Shown piece by piece: positions 32,832-45,521 of a stretch of 64,000 bases of DNA. Below the pieces are notes generated by a model. The model made no database searches. It saw nothing but the letters and a program-made list of their open reading frames with translations, and was not told where the DNA came from. The translations under genes were made by a program, and so were the position numbers. The DNA is from Rhexocercosporidium sp. MPI-PUGE-AT-0058 (Eukaryota; Ascomycota; Leotiomycetes; Helotiales): the NCBI GenBank assembly GCA_020746875.1, contig JAGTJL010000002.1, positions 3,162,001-3,226,000 of the forward strand, read 5' to 3'. Within the stretch, counting starts at the first letter, position 1. Each line of letters starts with the position of its first letter.

Positions 32832-34770
32832 ATGCCATCCCGTCGCCATTTAACCTGGGCACCTCCTTGGGAGTCTCCTTCTGATCGTTTCTGCACAACG
32901 CAATCATTATTGCCAGGATACTGGTCGAAACTGCCCGCCGAGATCAGCTTGATGATCCTCGACAAGGTAATAGAAGATTATAAATTTCAACCATCTATAC
33001 CATATCTCCGTGCCGGCTATGCAACCGTCTGTCGAGAATGGCAACCGGTTTTTGAACAACAGAATTTTCGACGGCTTGTTCTCGACTATGATCGAATACG
33101 TAATCTGGAAAACTTCACAGCGAAAAATCATAGACGAGGTTATCTTGAGCAGATATTCCTCTGTGTTCGTCTTGATGAGTATGACTGCTCAGTCTGTCAA
33201 GCAAAAGAGGACGACGACGCAAAGAATAGGTAAGTAGTATGTTTTCGCGGTTGTTACTTTGTCATAACCTGGTCCATCAATACATCATATGTCGCTCTTT
33301 TTGGCAAATCTCAAATCTCTGACTCGAATTTATTAGGAATAATTACCTCTTTAGCAGATCCCTCTGGGAATTATTGAATGTTTTATCTCAATGGACAGTC
33401 CTCGAGCCAAGTTCCGGCCGTTACGGTCGCAATCTGAAAGGCCTGGAACTAGAACTCGGCGCTTATTCCACAAGTGATTGCAGACATACATTTCGGGATT
33501 TTCATCTTGAGCCCAATTATCCGTACCAAGAAATTCCAGAAGTCCAAACTTATCTAAACGAAACATACCACCAAAGAATTGAACAATTGCGAAGCTTCAA
33601 TGACCAATTTCACGGCTGGGTTGATGGTAGAAGGGATGGTGAAAGTGTGATAGGCTTAGAAGCCAAACAGAGATTAATGGGCACGCTGGAGATCAAATGG
33701 GGACCTAGAAAATTCGCCTCGTTCATCCCCTTGCCGGAGGTTGAGGTTGTCACATACTTGCTTATTCGAAGACAATTTTATCGGAAGATCTCTGGATATT
33801 CTATTGGCAAGCTTCTCAATGAGAGCTTTACGAACCTCATAGAGTTTCGACGCGAGGGATGGTTTGATGTCGATGCACAGCAGCAATTGGACTTTGACGA
33901 AGGTACGTTAAAGGGTCAGATATATCATGTGGAACCAACCCCAAACGAAAACTCCTGGCTAAAATATTACCGCAACGTATAGGTTTTACTGGTCACCTAT
34001 ACCATCAAGAGTTACCAAGTACATTGCGGAACTTTTATATCTTCGAGGAGTCCAACAGTATCTTTCACCCGCCGGCCACCGAGCGCATTTCAAGAAGGAC
34101 GCTAGGTATAAACCTATCATGTAGAAGCCGTTTGCTCGAAAACATATCAGTGGCTTTCCTTATTGACGTCAAAGATTTCCTCGCCCAGTTCTGGCCACAA
34201 CAAAATCAGAATTTCCAAGGACCCCAAGCTTCTGACGTGGTCCCCTGGGAGAATCTTCGCAGCCTGACTCTGACATCGGAGTCTCTGCGTACAAGTATAA
34301 AGCGCATATTCATCAAGAATCTTCTAGCAAGTGCGTGCCGGGCTGTCGCTTTCATGCCCAAGCTCGAGGTGCTAGAGATATGGAACGCAACACTGAAAGA
34401 CGGAGATCCTACAGTAAAAGGCCGGCCAGGGGTTGCTTCCGTCTTTAGATACGAGTACAAGAACCAACAACCTACGATTACCTTTTCAAGCAATAGTGTA
34501 TGGCTTCATAAGATCGTGTCTGAAGTGTTGCAAGGCGATGTTGGAGCGTGTTGGGAGAATCTACTGCGGCATGAATCCGGTAATCAACTTATCTATACGT
34601 TTGAGAAGATTCGGGGGATGGACTGGTGTAGGACCTATCCTGGTGTGATGGAACACTTGAAATTACAGGGCCACATCTTGCATGAACTGTCACGTTGTCA
34701 AATGGCCTTTGAAAACTCAATTCTCAGGGAAGAAGATACAGAGCCAAACATCGCGCCGGCTGAGACTTAG
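32832..34770 (+). CDS. F-box domain protein of an ascomycete-specific family
   Basis: Three exons (32832-33229, 33337-33902, 33983-34770) join in frame to 583 residues. An F-box (KLPAEISLMILDKVIEDY) lies near residues 34-52, followed by CREWQPVFEQQNFRRLVLD, a conserved arrangement in large F-box families of Pezizomycotina. The long C-terminal region (PSTLRNFYIFEESN, LENISVAFLIDVKDFLAQFW, WENLRSLTLTSESL, FMPKLEVLEIWNA) resembles degenerate leucine-rich-like repeats used for substrate recognition. The intron 33903-33982 is needed to restore the frame after DEG, so the gene is intact rather than frameshifted. F-box proteins link substrates to SCF ubiquitin ligases; the substrate is unknown. The MITE sits in its upstream region. 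Confidence 0.8.
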
Positions 34771-34795
34771 GAATGGCTTGTGGGTATGCATAACC

Positions 34796-34866
34796 CTACA
34801 GGATACCCCTTTTAATACCCTATCCTACCCACTTGGTGGATAAGGTAGGGTTGGGTATCGAGGGCA
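34796..34866. repeat. telomere-like, imperfect inverted TACCCTA-type motifs
   Basis: A short stretch just after the F-box gene contains repeated ACCCTA/TACCC motifs on one side and GGTAGGGTTGGGTA on the other, so it can fold into an imperfect hairpin around CTTGGT. It resembles interstitial telomere-like sequence (TTAGGG-related), but the copies are few and imperfect. Confidence 0.35.
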
Positions 34867-35230
34867 GCCCTACTTTACCCAAGGCCAACATTTGCAAAAG
34901 CCCTTCTCCCGTAGTAATTTGACTCTCTCGCGTTAGTACCTGTAAATATAGTCCAAAACAATCGCCTAGTTCCATTCTTTAAGTTTATTTTCTCTGGCAC
35001 TTGTTCTTTAGCATGTTGGTTTTGTAAAGCAGCAGTTGAATTGAAGTTCCTTTCCTCCTCTGGTTGTTCTTGACTATACAAATTAAACTTTCTTTAATCC
35101 AAACTTTCATTTTTACACAATAAAAAAAATGCAAGCACGATTGCAGTTCAGATGTGCCACTACTGACTGATATTATGAGATCTTTCTCTTGGAAATCGTT
35201 CTGCCATTACCAAACTCCACTACCATTACC

Positions 35231-35260
35231 ACAACTACAACTACAACTACAACTACAACC
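35231..35260 (+). repeat. (ACAACT)n microsatellite
   Basis: Five nearly perfect copies of the hexamer ACAACT lie immediately before the proposed translation start of the Ala-rich gene. CA-rich leaders like this are common in fungal 5' untranslated regions. Confidence 0.75.
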
Positions 35261-35671
35261 ATGTATGTTATTATGTGCCCTTATTTTTGTAGTCATTTGG
35301 GAAACAAACTTTCTAGGAGGCTTCTCCGGACGCTCGCTACGCATCCTAAATTCCTAGGTTTCCTATACTGATTTGTTAATAGGATTAAAAAAAGATCGAA
35401 GAAGTTTCGCCCGCGGCCCCCCCGTGAAACTCCCGCCCGCGTGGCCGCCCGTGCTGCCAACGCAGAAGCCGCCCGCCGTGCTGCCAACGAAGAAACCGCC
35501 CGCCGTGCTGCGTATGCTGCCGTGGCTCGCGAAGCTGCTGCTGCCCGCACCGGAAAAGTGGCGCCCCTCGATGATCTCGCTCCTGTTGTTGAAGGAGACG
35601 AGAATGATGGGGATGGAGAGGGGGGTGATGAAGAAACGACTTTTGGGGAGGGGGAAGGCGTGTTTGAGTAG
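35261..35671 (+). CDS. small Ala/Arg-rich protein with acidic tail (tentative model)
   Basis: The frame 35383-35671 is GC-rich and clearly structured. It has a basic start (IKKRSKKFRPRPPRE), an Ala/Arg-rich helix with repeating AARRAANEE-like units, then an acidic Gly/Glu tail ending GEGEGVFE. A canonical intron (GTATGT donor at 35263, TTAATAG acceptor at 35382, 120 nt) would join it to bases 35261-35262, so the start codon itself would be split AT|G and the product would be 96 residues. That is unusual; an undetected upstream exon is the alternative. Charge separation along a likely long helix is the only visible property. No family recognised. Confidence 0.4.
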
Positions 35672-36898
35672 GGGGTGTGGGGAGAGGTGATGGGCAGAGA
35701 AAGAGAGGGATCAAAAGCATTGAAAGATATTGTTAGCTCTCAGAGAATTGAACAGTTTGCGGCGACAAACGTTATGATTATTGTTTTATGAATTTCCGTT
35801 GTTTTTGGTCCTTTGAAGCCGTACAGAATCGTTAATCGACTATCATTGAGGTGTAGTATTCTGTATATTTAGATATGATGAATTATAGTACAAAGGAGTT
35901 GAATAAACGGTTCACAGATTAACAGTATGTAGATATATAAACAAAGTTGAATCTGATACTCGGTAAAGCTAGGGGTTGCGGGCCTTACCTGACCGGGGGC
36001 CAACATCGGCCTCGAAAGAACTGTTCCTTAGTTTTTCTAATTTTAGCTGGTAGTAGTCGTATTCGAGAAAGCCTAAACAGGCCGCCTCCTTTCAGCTTGG
36101 CTCGGGATTTACGCACCCTCGGCCCAGGTTATAGCAGCGACTGCTCAGGTCCAAAGACGGAAATGGAAAACCCTCATGTCGAGATTCCGATATCGAACCG
36201 AGGTTCTGCATGGTCTCTGGTGTCAGCGATTGGTGGGTCTGGCCGTCGTACAGACTCACCAATCAGAGACATGACCTTGACTTAAAATTGGTAAGGTGAG
36301 GCTGATCCCCATCGATCCTCTTGTTAGCTCTCATTCAGTCTGAACTTGTCGCATTTATGTAGTTCGCGTAGGCTTTTGGGCTGCAATAATTGGTGCCACC
36401 AATTCCCCATTAAGCGAAAAGTGCAAGTCAATAACTTCAGTCAGGCTTTCTCGAAGATCTACAGTGTAGCAATTTAGACACCGAGCTCTCAGAATCGAAG
36501 AAAAACGAGCAGTTTTGAGCTCCGGGTTCTTTTGTGTTAGATATTTTCCTGTCGGGCAAGAGGGGGTATTTCATTTCGGAGCCACATAACAGCGATATTG
36601 AAGTCGAGCTTCGAAGGCATATTTTACACACGCGTATTGCACTTGGAACAAGCTACGAATGGCGGTGATCTCGTAATAATTACCTATGGAGGTAGAATAC
36701 TGCTAGGTTACCTGGTGTCGGATATCTCGGTGGTCGTCGAAGGTGCTGATGCATGAACGAGTACAGACAGGTTTTAGAGAAATATTTCATTACTCTACGA
36801 TATTAAATTCCTACAAACAAAACAGCTCCATTCCTCCCCCACTACTATTTCCTCTCCTCGCACATCTGTACTACAAAAGTGTGGATGCGATGACCAGC
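35672..36898. other. intergenic region with a hairpin
   Basis: About 1.2 kb without convincing genes. It contains an inverted repeat: GATTGGTGGGTCTG (36228-36241) against CAGACTCACCAATC (36251-36264) with a 9-nt loop, with flanking GTCTCT/AGAGAC extending the symmetry. It is the downstream side of both neighbouring genes, so a 3'-end or small-repeat role is possible. Confidence 0.4.
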
Positions 36899-39164
36899 TC
36901 AGTAAAGCTTGTGGAGGGTTCTCTTCCACTTGGGCCAGGAAGCAACCTCAGCTCTGTAAGCATTGATCGCATCCCAGTCTAAGGCACGACGTCCAGTATC
37001 GACATCAATTTGATCGATCCTGATACCTCCCTCTCTCTTCCAAAGATAACCGACGATCCAGAAGAACAGGATGACGGGCACGGTAAGCCAGGCTGAGAAG
37101 AATTGGTACGCAGTGGCAACCTTGCCCTCATTATTTGGTGGCAGAATAGCACTGATAAACTGGAAGAAGCTAGTTAGCATCTCTGAAGTGGATTTTCAAA
37201 TGCGGCAAAGGAGCACTCACTGTTGCGACCAAGACAATGCCACAAAGAATGAGACCAATCCAGGATCCAGCAACACCAAAGATGGCCTGGAATGGAATTT
37301 CGTCAAGAGTATGGCCTTGGTGAGCCCAAGCCTTACGGAACCGGATGTGCGCTAGACAAATAGAGCCCCAGGTGAACAGAGCAGCAAGACCTGAAAGAGA
37401 CAGGAGCCAATTGAAGACTTCTGTTCCTGTTGATGTTTCCTGGATATAAGCCAAGGCTCCGGCAGCAAGATGGACAATGACTGAGGGGAGCGGGCGGCCG
37501 GACTTGTCAACATAAGTGAAGATCTTTGGAGCATATCCTTGTCTGGACACATAATTAGCATGCCTTCGTACCTTGTTCTTGGCAGCAAGTTTTGAAGGGT
37601 GGCATAGGAAACGGGGTAGAATTGGAGGGGCGGACATACTGTGCAAGAGCAGTCAATGTTCTTGAGCCACCATAGACGCAAGAAACACCGATAGAAAGGA
37701 CAGATATCAGAATGACCACGTTGAGATAGTCGTCGTATCCAGTCAAACCAGCGTACTTAGCAGCCAAGACGAACATAGATGCACCATCTGCGTAAGGGTT
37801 CTCTGCTCCAATTATACCCTGATCATTAGATGCGACAAGAAGACCGACGAGGAAGAGGCCGAAAACATAAAACAGTGTGATACGCCAGAAGACTTGCTTG
37901 ATGGCACTTGGGAGGGCCTTAGCAGGATTTGCGGACTCGGCGGCCGCGAGACCAACTAGCTCCGTACCAGCGAAGGAGAAGGCTGCTGTAACAAACACGG
38001 AGCAGAAACCTCGGAATCCATTGTTGAAAGCCCCAGGGTCATGCCTATATAGATTAAGAGGTTAATGAAGCCCCTTTGAGACATAAAAGGACAGTATCGC
38101 TAAGCACTATTTCAAAGGCGTTCGACTCGAGGGTCGGAAGACATACCAGGTACGTGCTCCCCAGTATTCATCGTATCTACCACCGGAAGGGCCACCACCA
38201 CAGACCAAGACAACAGCGATGATCATGAAGGTGACTATCGCTTGTGATTAGTATTTGATTTGTAACAGAGAAATTGATGAAAGAACCTACCAATTGTCAT
38301 CAATTTGAGACACGATGACCAAAACTCCTCCTCGGCAAATCCAAGGGCGCCGAAGACGTTAATGAGGATGATTAGGACCCAGAATATGGCGATCCACCCT
38401 GTGACGGGCACACTTCGAGCGCCTTCCCAGTATCGCGAGACAAAACCGCAGACAGTAAGTTCCAGAGGTAATACGATGAGCCACTGATAAGCGTTAGGAA
38501 CGATAAATTCAGGACATAAGCCCAAACAAGGACCCGATAACTTACCTGAAAGACATAATTCCAACCCATGGCGAAACCCCACGAAGGATCAATGAATCTG
38601 ACAGAGTATGTGTAGAAACCGCCAGTGACAGGGAACATGACAGCAAGTTCACCCAGAGCATAAACAACATTGAAAATCATAACACCGATGATGAGGAAAT
38701 CAATCAGGACGAACCCAGGTCCCTAGAGGGCATGTGTCAGTAATCAGTTTCATTTTGGCCTAGTTACGAACTTACTCCGTTGACGAAGGCGCTACCAGAA
38801 CCGACGAAGAAACCAGCTCCGATGGAACCACCTGTCCCAAATTCATTAATACACATCGCCAAAGATCAGACGTATCCCAAGAGAGGCCGAACTTACCAAT
38901 AGCAATCATCTGAAGATGACGGTGCTTCATCGAGCGATCAAGCTCCACGATTCCCTCCCCGTAGCTGCGCATCTTGAACGATTCGATGTTCAGGCCATTT
39001 CGGGTGTAGAAGTTGGCATCACGAACGGCGCCACCATTCTCCATAGCCGCGTGAACTTGGTGAGGATGCTTCCCCTCAACATCTCCGCGAGGAAGGGCGC
39101 CATCGCTAGGAGAGTCAGACGACGCAGTGTCCGGGACTACGCCAATGGTCTGTTTTTCCGCCAT
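36899..39164 (-). CDS. amino-acid permease of the fungal AAT (Gap1-type) family
   Basis: Eight exons join to 589 residues: 39164-38897, 38831-38776, 38722-38546, 38483-38291, 38234-38147, 38044-37640, 37542-37221 and 37159-36899. The N-terminal tail is cytosolic and polar. Helix 1 has the family signature (MIAIGGSIGAGFFVGSGSA), followed by GPGFVLIDFLIIG, ALGELAVMFPV, GFAMGWNYVFQWLIVLPLEL and the long loop before GFRGFCSVFVTAAFSFAGTELVGLAAAES, where the FxGxE motif of APC-superfamily amino-acid transporters is seen. GSRTLTALAQQGYAPKIF and the C-terminal helices are complete. It should import amino acids with protons at the plasma membrane; specificity cannot be read from sequence. All splice sites are canonical and the gene is intact. 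Confidence 0.92.
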
Positions 39165-41955
39165 CGTTGTTGAAGTGGTCGAAGAACCTCGGAAAATAGC
39201 TGTATCCAGGTGGAAATCAGACTTTCCACTATATCAAGGAATCGCAGCGTAGCGTACGACAGGAAAGCTACACGAACCGGAACTATATGGAAAGAGGAGG
39301 GACCCCTTTATTAAATGTAGATGCTGGAAACATAGCCCTGTCCTTTTTCTGTACGTACGCGGCGCAAACCCAGGTCTGGAAGCAATAATTGGAGCACTTC
39401 AAATCCGTATATCATTGCCCAGAAGAATACCAAGTTTACTTTAGGCTTGGGGCCGTGATATGCAGATAGCTCGAACCGCTGGGATTGGAAGGTGTGGGAG
39501 TAGAAAGTTCTTGACCTTCCGAGCTGGGCATTCCTGAAGTGTGAGACTGCTCCCGCCGAGCGACGGTGGCCAGCCGAGATATTGGGCAAATATCTGGGGG
39601 GGTGCTTGGTATGATAGGGGAGTTATGGCCCTCTTGGTAGGCAGCTCGGAGTCGACGTCTTGGTATTCCTGGGAAATTGTTTGGCAGTCAATCACCTTCC
39701 CAAACGGTATCGGTCGTTGCTGGGCACGCAGTATATACGCCGCGTTCGTTTAACCTCATCCTATCAGTTGCATCTAGGCACAGCGTGATAAGCTCTTGGG
39801 ATGCCTCGACTCCTGCGTGTTATTTCATAAACCTGGAATGTCTCTGTTTTTGGGACAAACCACCTTCTATTATCATTCTAGAAAGCAGATGCTCTGGGCA
39901 CAGCTTCTGGGCAGGTTGTCACAAGGCTCTTATCTCATCCTTCGCCGCTGCCAACTGCTGGCTTGACTATCCCAGCCGAGGCCTTGCTCTCATAAGCTGA
40001 TTCTTGTTGGACTCATTTCTTCGAGGTGATCCTTGGTATAGTATCTAATCATCGGAATGCTAGTATCGAGCACATTGGCACTTCAATTTCGATGGTGGAG
40101 GATGAACTTTGTGGGATGAAGATGGAGGTTCAGTTGCGAAGTAGCCGCCAAGTGCTGGGCAACTTTAGCTTGAGTGGCCAACATGTGACCTTCTATTCTG
40201 GGCATAGTTGGAATTTTACGATGCAGCAATCTCGGGTTATTCAAGTCCCAAGCCTATTGGAGAACAATGCTGCGCGATGCAAGATCCTTTTTAGCCAGTG
40301 GTGGCGGCCAGTCTTCTGTCCAACGGCGTGCTAGATTTCTTCCCCATCTAAATCACTACGTAGTGATCAACAAGAAACACCATGTCATCTAAGTACTGAC
40401 TCGTGGATTGCACAAATATTATAGAGTATCAAGGTAGGGCTGGGGGTAGTATCTAGGTACTGAGCAGAGAGAAAGCTCAAGTGGGGATATGTTCCAGGGG
40501 GTTGGAATTCCGAGCCACAATCATATCGATGCTCAAGCTTTCCAAACCAAACGTTCTCAAAACTGGGCTGTCTAGCGGCAACGAGTAAGAACTCATTGCA
40601 TTTTTGAGTCCTAGTATACAAAATGAAGATGAGTCGGAAGTTTGGGCTTCCGACTTTCGATGCAGTGGATGGGGTCGGTTACAGTCCTCATTTCGCATTG
40701 GCATCTCAAAGAAAATGCAGTTCACAATTGGTGCAAAGGTTGGAACTACTAGACGAACGAATCTTAAAAGAACAGTAAGCTCAGTTCGTAAGTTCGCTAT
40801 CAGTTCCTCCTCTCCTTGAGATTATCTTCAAGGGTAGCACTCTAGACAATGCGTTCGGAGCAATGATACATATCATCCAACTCTGAAAAATACGCCTTGG
40901 CTAAGACGGCTGCACAGATTGAGATAAATAGAAAAATTTAGGAAGCCTTCAGTAAACAGTATTGTCGAGACTATTATGAAATCATACCTCTTCGAAAGTC
41001 CAATTTCGTGGGAAAACCAGGTCAGGTGACCAGCCTCGACATAAAACGTACTCAGGTCACTTGTAAAGCCCATGACAACGATCTTTCCTGTAGAATTGAA
41101 ATTTGACTCGTCAAAATATTTGACTCTTGAACCGTTGTTCTGTGATACAGTTGCAGTGCGGCATCATGCACACCTCGGCTTATTGAGAAGTGATCAGTGC
41201 AAGATCTCGCACACAAGATTCTGGACACGGAGTAACATATGTTCGCACAGGTACACAAATCCCATATATTGTAGACTAATTCGTCATTTTTGAATAACCT
41301 GCGGTTTCTGCTCGGCTTTGACATGCCATCAATCACAAGATTATCGATAGAAATCAACTCAATCAATAAGGAAGCTGATCCTTCCCCAAACCTTCAAAGT
41401 CCCCATCCCGCTTCGTATCGACCCCATGGAGTCTACAAAGCTGTTTCAATTACTTTTCATATCCTCAGGCGTCGACTGGTCTAGCTCCTTTAGAGCCGGC
41501 CGAGCACCCGTTCACCACGGCGATAACTTCCTATACAAGTCGACACGGAAAATATGCAAAGCACCGGTACACATCAATGCTAAAATCTCAGTGGTCTCAA
41601 CTCGCCACTGTTCAAGATCGCTAATAGTATTGATCGTATTATTTGTGGTACATCGAGAGTGCTGGGCTTGTAGGGTCGGTACGTGGGTCGGTACATGGGT
41701 CGTCGAAACTTACGGAAGACGTAGAAACAGTGTAGATAGATTTTCTTTCTTTCTCGGTGAACACAAATGAATATTTGTACATCTCATGCCGGAAAGGGGA
41801 CTATCAAACATAAGATGTGCACCCCAGACAAACGCCATCCCATTTCCATCTCAATGTTTTCGCAACCAGTAATAGTCACCCCGGTGTCTAGTTTCCCTTC
41901 TTTTCCCACACGACCCGCACGCCAATCGCCCCATCGATACATCAAAAGAAAACAC
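39165..41955. other. 2.8-kb intergenic region
   Basis: No frame here looks like a gene: the open stretches are under 115 codons, mutually overlapping and without recognisable motifs. The left part must hold the permease promoter and the right part the 3' end of the regulator gene. I see no clear repeats. Confidence 0.45.
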
Positions 41956-43883
41956 CTAATTCGCAGCAGAAAGTCCTCCACTCGACCCTGAAATACCACC
42001 CATACCAGGAGATGAATAATCGCAAACAGTAGTAGGCTCCTCCTTCAGCCCCGAAAAATCAAAATTCGAAGAGACTTCCTCCCAGCCTCCTTCCCCGACA
42101 TTCTTCCGCCGCCGCAAAATCAGCTTCCCAGTCCCTTTCAACGGATCGTACATTTGCAGTTCCACATCATAGAACCTCGAAGATTCGGGGAGAGGTGGTA
42201 TATGTTTCAAGCGTTCATTGTTGTCGACTGGATTATCGTACGGTCCAGGCTTGATTTCTTCTGCGAAGCTGTCGTAAAATCCATTTTCTTCCAGCTTTAT
42301 AACTCTCTTTGCAACATTCGCCATGATGAAATTATCCCACATTCCCTCACGGAGCGGTGTCGCAAGGAGTAGCGCAACAGCCTGACGTCGCAGCCATGGC
42401 ACACGGCATTTTAGGGCCGTGTAATATGTGAATGGTAAGATCCCAACGTCGGCGATGAAATCTCCAGCTAGGTGTTCCGCCGACTTTGGCGTCCCGGCTG
42501 TATGGGCCTGGGCATTGGACTGAGCCTTGACTTTACCGTTCAGTATGGACAAAGTCTGCGTAATGATCGAGGTGAAGTGCGACGTGTAATCATCGAAAAG
42601 CATCTGTCGGCCGCCAGATAGTGCAGTTTGTGCCATGATAGATGTCATGGAGAGAAGGACTCGGAGAAGATGAACACCGACAGTCGTGTTCATAGCGTCG
42701 GTTTGACGAGTAAGAGCTTCGCCACTTCGACTGTACGCTACTTTCCAGGATGCTATGGCAGTTTGGAGGCATGTCTGTCTGGTGCGGAGGTCGGGAGGGT
42801 ATGGTGTGCCGCTGAAATCAAAAGACCGACAGTTTTGTGTCAGGGCTATGACATCGCCCAGTACGACATTGAAACTCCTTCGAGCCTCTGACATGTTTCG
42901 GAATGAAGGAGGTATCTTTACTTCGGATAGGTGAGCTGGATGGCTGATATCGAGATGGGCAGTGGCTGTTTTGCAGCCGAATAAAGCAGATTGTACGTTC
43001 AAACAGGCGAGTGATTCTGAAAGAGACTCATCTACTAATGTATAGTCTGAGGAGATATCAGCTTCGGATTGGGCTGTCGAGTCACTTGTGTTGCAAGCTC
43101 GAAGCTCCTTCATCATTTTCCATCCGCTCGCAGTGTGAGTTTGAGCATTTCCATACTCTCCACGCAGAAGGTCCAGAGTAACGAACAGCACGCAAGTGAT
43201 GAGAACCACGCGGAGAGGAGCACAGCTGTCTTCTGTATTGCGATTACGGAGATGGCTGATAGCTTTCAAGTATTCCTGGATGGTGAAGACCTCACACCGG
43301 CCAATCTCTTTGACATCATGTGATTTCCCACGAATCCAACGAAACCTCAGACTCTCATCATCGATTCTGTGAGCCGATCCCAAAGCAATAGCTGCATGCA
43401 GTACTGCAGGTTCAGATATGCAAGCTTGGAGGACAAGATTTTGCCAGAAATATGAATAGAAGCCGCCCGGTATTTTGATGATTGTTTTGAACCGGAAGTA
43501 GTCGAAACATAACCTTTCTTCATTGTTCAACTTTGGCAGTGTGACGAGAACTGTCATGTTGCATGTTCCTTGTGGAATGTCTGTTCCGTGTTGAGGATAT
43601 ATGCTGATTCCTGGTGGCGTGGTTTCCCGGGTCGTCGTCGCCGGGATGCTGACCGCGTTCCAGATTCCATAGCCATCACACTTGCGGCCTGTTGAGCAGC
43701 AGTTCTTGCATGAAGGTCGACTTTCATCACACTTCACTCGACGTGTTCTTTCATGACATCAGCCTCGGCGACACATATGATTGGAGGGGGAAATGCCACT
43801 CACTTGCACGTCCGACACCCATTCTTCGATTTTGTGTGACTTGCTCGGATCTTCTTCTTGGAAATGAGGGCATTCATAGTCAT
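41956..43883 (-). CDS. Zn2Cys6 fungal transcription factor
   Basis: Two exons, 43883-43804 and 43747-41956, encode 623 residues. The intron (GTGAGT donor, 56 nt) falls inside the DNA-binding motif; after joining, CRTCKTRRVKCDESRPSCKN... gives C-X2-C-X6-C-X6-C-X2-C-X6-C at residues 23-50, a textbook GAL4-type zinc cluster at the N-terminus. A second in-frame ATG two codons downstream is an alternative start. The remainder (ERLCFDYFRFKTIIKIPG, LVLQACISEPAVLHAAIALGSAHR, LRVVLITCVLFVTLDLLRG) matches the helical regulatory domain of the Fungal_trans_2 type. Targets are unknown. The nearest same-strand gene is the amino-acid permease 2.8 kb away; regulation of it is possible but unsupported. Confidence 0.9.
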
Positions 43884-45521
43884 GCTGCGATGCAAGATCA
43901 AAACTCCCCCTCAACTTTTGCGATATTCAAGAACTGCACAGAAGACAATGTTGTAAGCCGGCAGTCGATACAGCCGCGCCGATGCTGTCTTCTGGACAGT
44001 CTCAGGACTCGGGAGCGCGATTCGCTCGTTTAGCATCGGTTGTGCCACTAGTGGACCCTGTACGTAGAATGTCAGCATGAGTCGTGAATGGCTCCTTCGT
44101 GTTTGCAGACTGCTGATTGGATAATGATATAGTGCAAGCTCCACACTAGATTTCATCAAGTCAGCCATCCCCCTGGCGAGACCTCAAACTCGAAGATACT
44201 TCGTGGAAGTAAACTCAACAACCACCCCTTCATCTGCTTTCGAAGGTTCGAGAACATACAAGAAAGTGGGCTCGATAACCAAAGAAATCGCACGTAATGT
44301 CAGTGTGACAATGTAATAAGACACCAGGACTAAATCTCGAAGTACTCACAAGAGGGGACGAGGTCCTTGAACTATAATTCCATGGCATGTCTTGCAAAAA
44401 TTATATCTAGAAAACCTTAAAACTACAAGGAAATGCGGGGCTGTAGAAGTCTCAGAACCGCAAAATTAATGCCTTATTAAATCAGGATAAATACTTGCGA
44501 AGCAAGCGGACAAAAATCTACGTGGATCTCGTCAACCTTATCTAAATACGGATCTCTCTGAGATGCAAGCCTCTCACAGAGACTCGCACATGTAAGATTA
44601 GGATGTTATAACACGAAAACATCGCGCTATGCTAGAGTGAAAGAAAGGCGGGAGAAATTCCTCAACCACCTCAGTGTAGGAAAACTGTGTTGGAATTGAT
44701 CATGTTCTTTCACGTGATCATTCACCTAGGTACGGACCTAGAGGCCCAGTACTTCCTCCAGCGTCGACATGGTGAGTACTTACGGAATGGTCTTGGAATC
44801 CGGGATAAAGGAGACAACACTCGATATGTGGAATTAACGTCGGAGCTCCTTATCCCTAGCACGCAAGTCACTCTCAGGCGGGGCAGACGATAGGATTTGG
44901 TTTGGGAGAGGCGACCTGGTTGGCGTTTCTTCAGCCACCCTGAAAAGCATGAAATCACCTTCAGGCGAAGGCAAGTTAGATGAGGGAGCCATTTTTTCGT
45001 ACTTTTGGGGACGAGGCATTATGTACTGTACCTGTGATGAGAAGGGAAGAAAACTATATTTAGCTGAAGAAAACTGCTTCTTGGGGAGTTTTGGGAGCGG
45101 CAGCCCGTGCAGGATAGCGGGATGAGCAATGAAGTTGCTGAGTGGTTTCTTACCCAGGAGCTAACTAACATAGCTGCATTTCAAAAATATGTATGAATAT
45201 ATTGTCATGAGGGGCAGGGCCACCGAGGGCAGTTATACTTTTCAATTTGTCTCATAGAAAAACTTCAAGTTCGACTATGTGCGGTGGTACTTGCCAGTCC
45301 TCAATGTAGCTGTTCAGACTCAATGGTCCATCGGCCGAGTTACTATCTCGGCCCGATGCACACCCGCAACCTTCTTGAATGTTGGCTGTTGTGGTGAACT
45401 ACAAGTGATGACATAGCCGTTAGCCATTTATGTTGTTATCTTGGAACAAATATTCATGAAGAATCTGTCCAGGCTACTTTTCTCCAGAGATCCTTTTTCT
45501 AGAACTCCTTAACGAGTAGCC
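43884..45521. other. 1.6-kb intergenic region
   Basis: Upstream of the divergently placed Zn2Cys6 gene and the small unknown gene. Short chance frames only; no RNA gene, repeat or conserved motif recognised. Confidence 0.45.

Noticed and set aside
33903..33982. Frameshift or stop at GTATAG in the F-box gene
   Set aside because: A GTACGT...GTATAG intron of 80 nt restores the frame and the expected sequence, so the gene is intact.
35293..35720. Minus-strand Ala- and Pro/His-rich open frames
   Set aside because: They are reverse-strand readings of the GC-rich repetitive Ala/Arg coding segment and have no start context or splice support.
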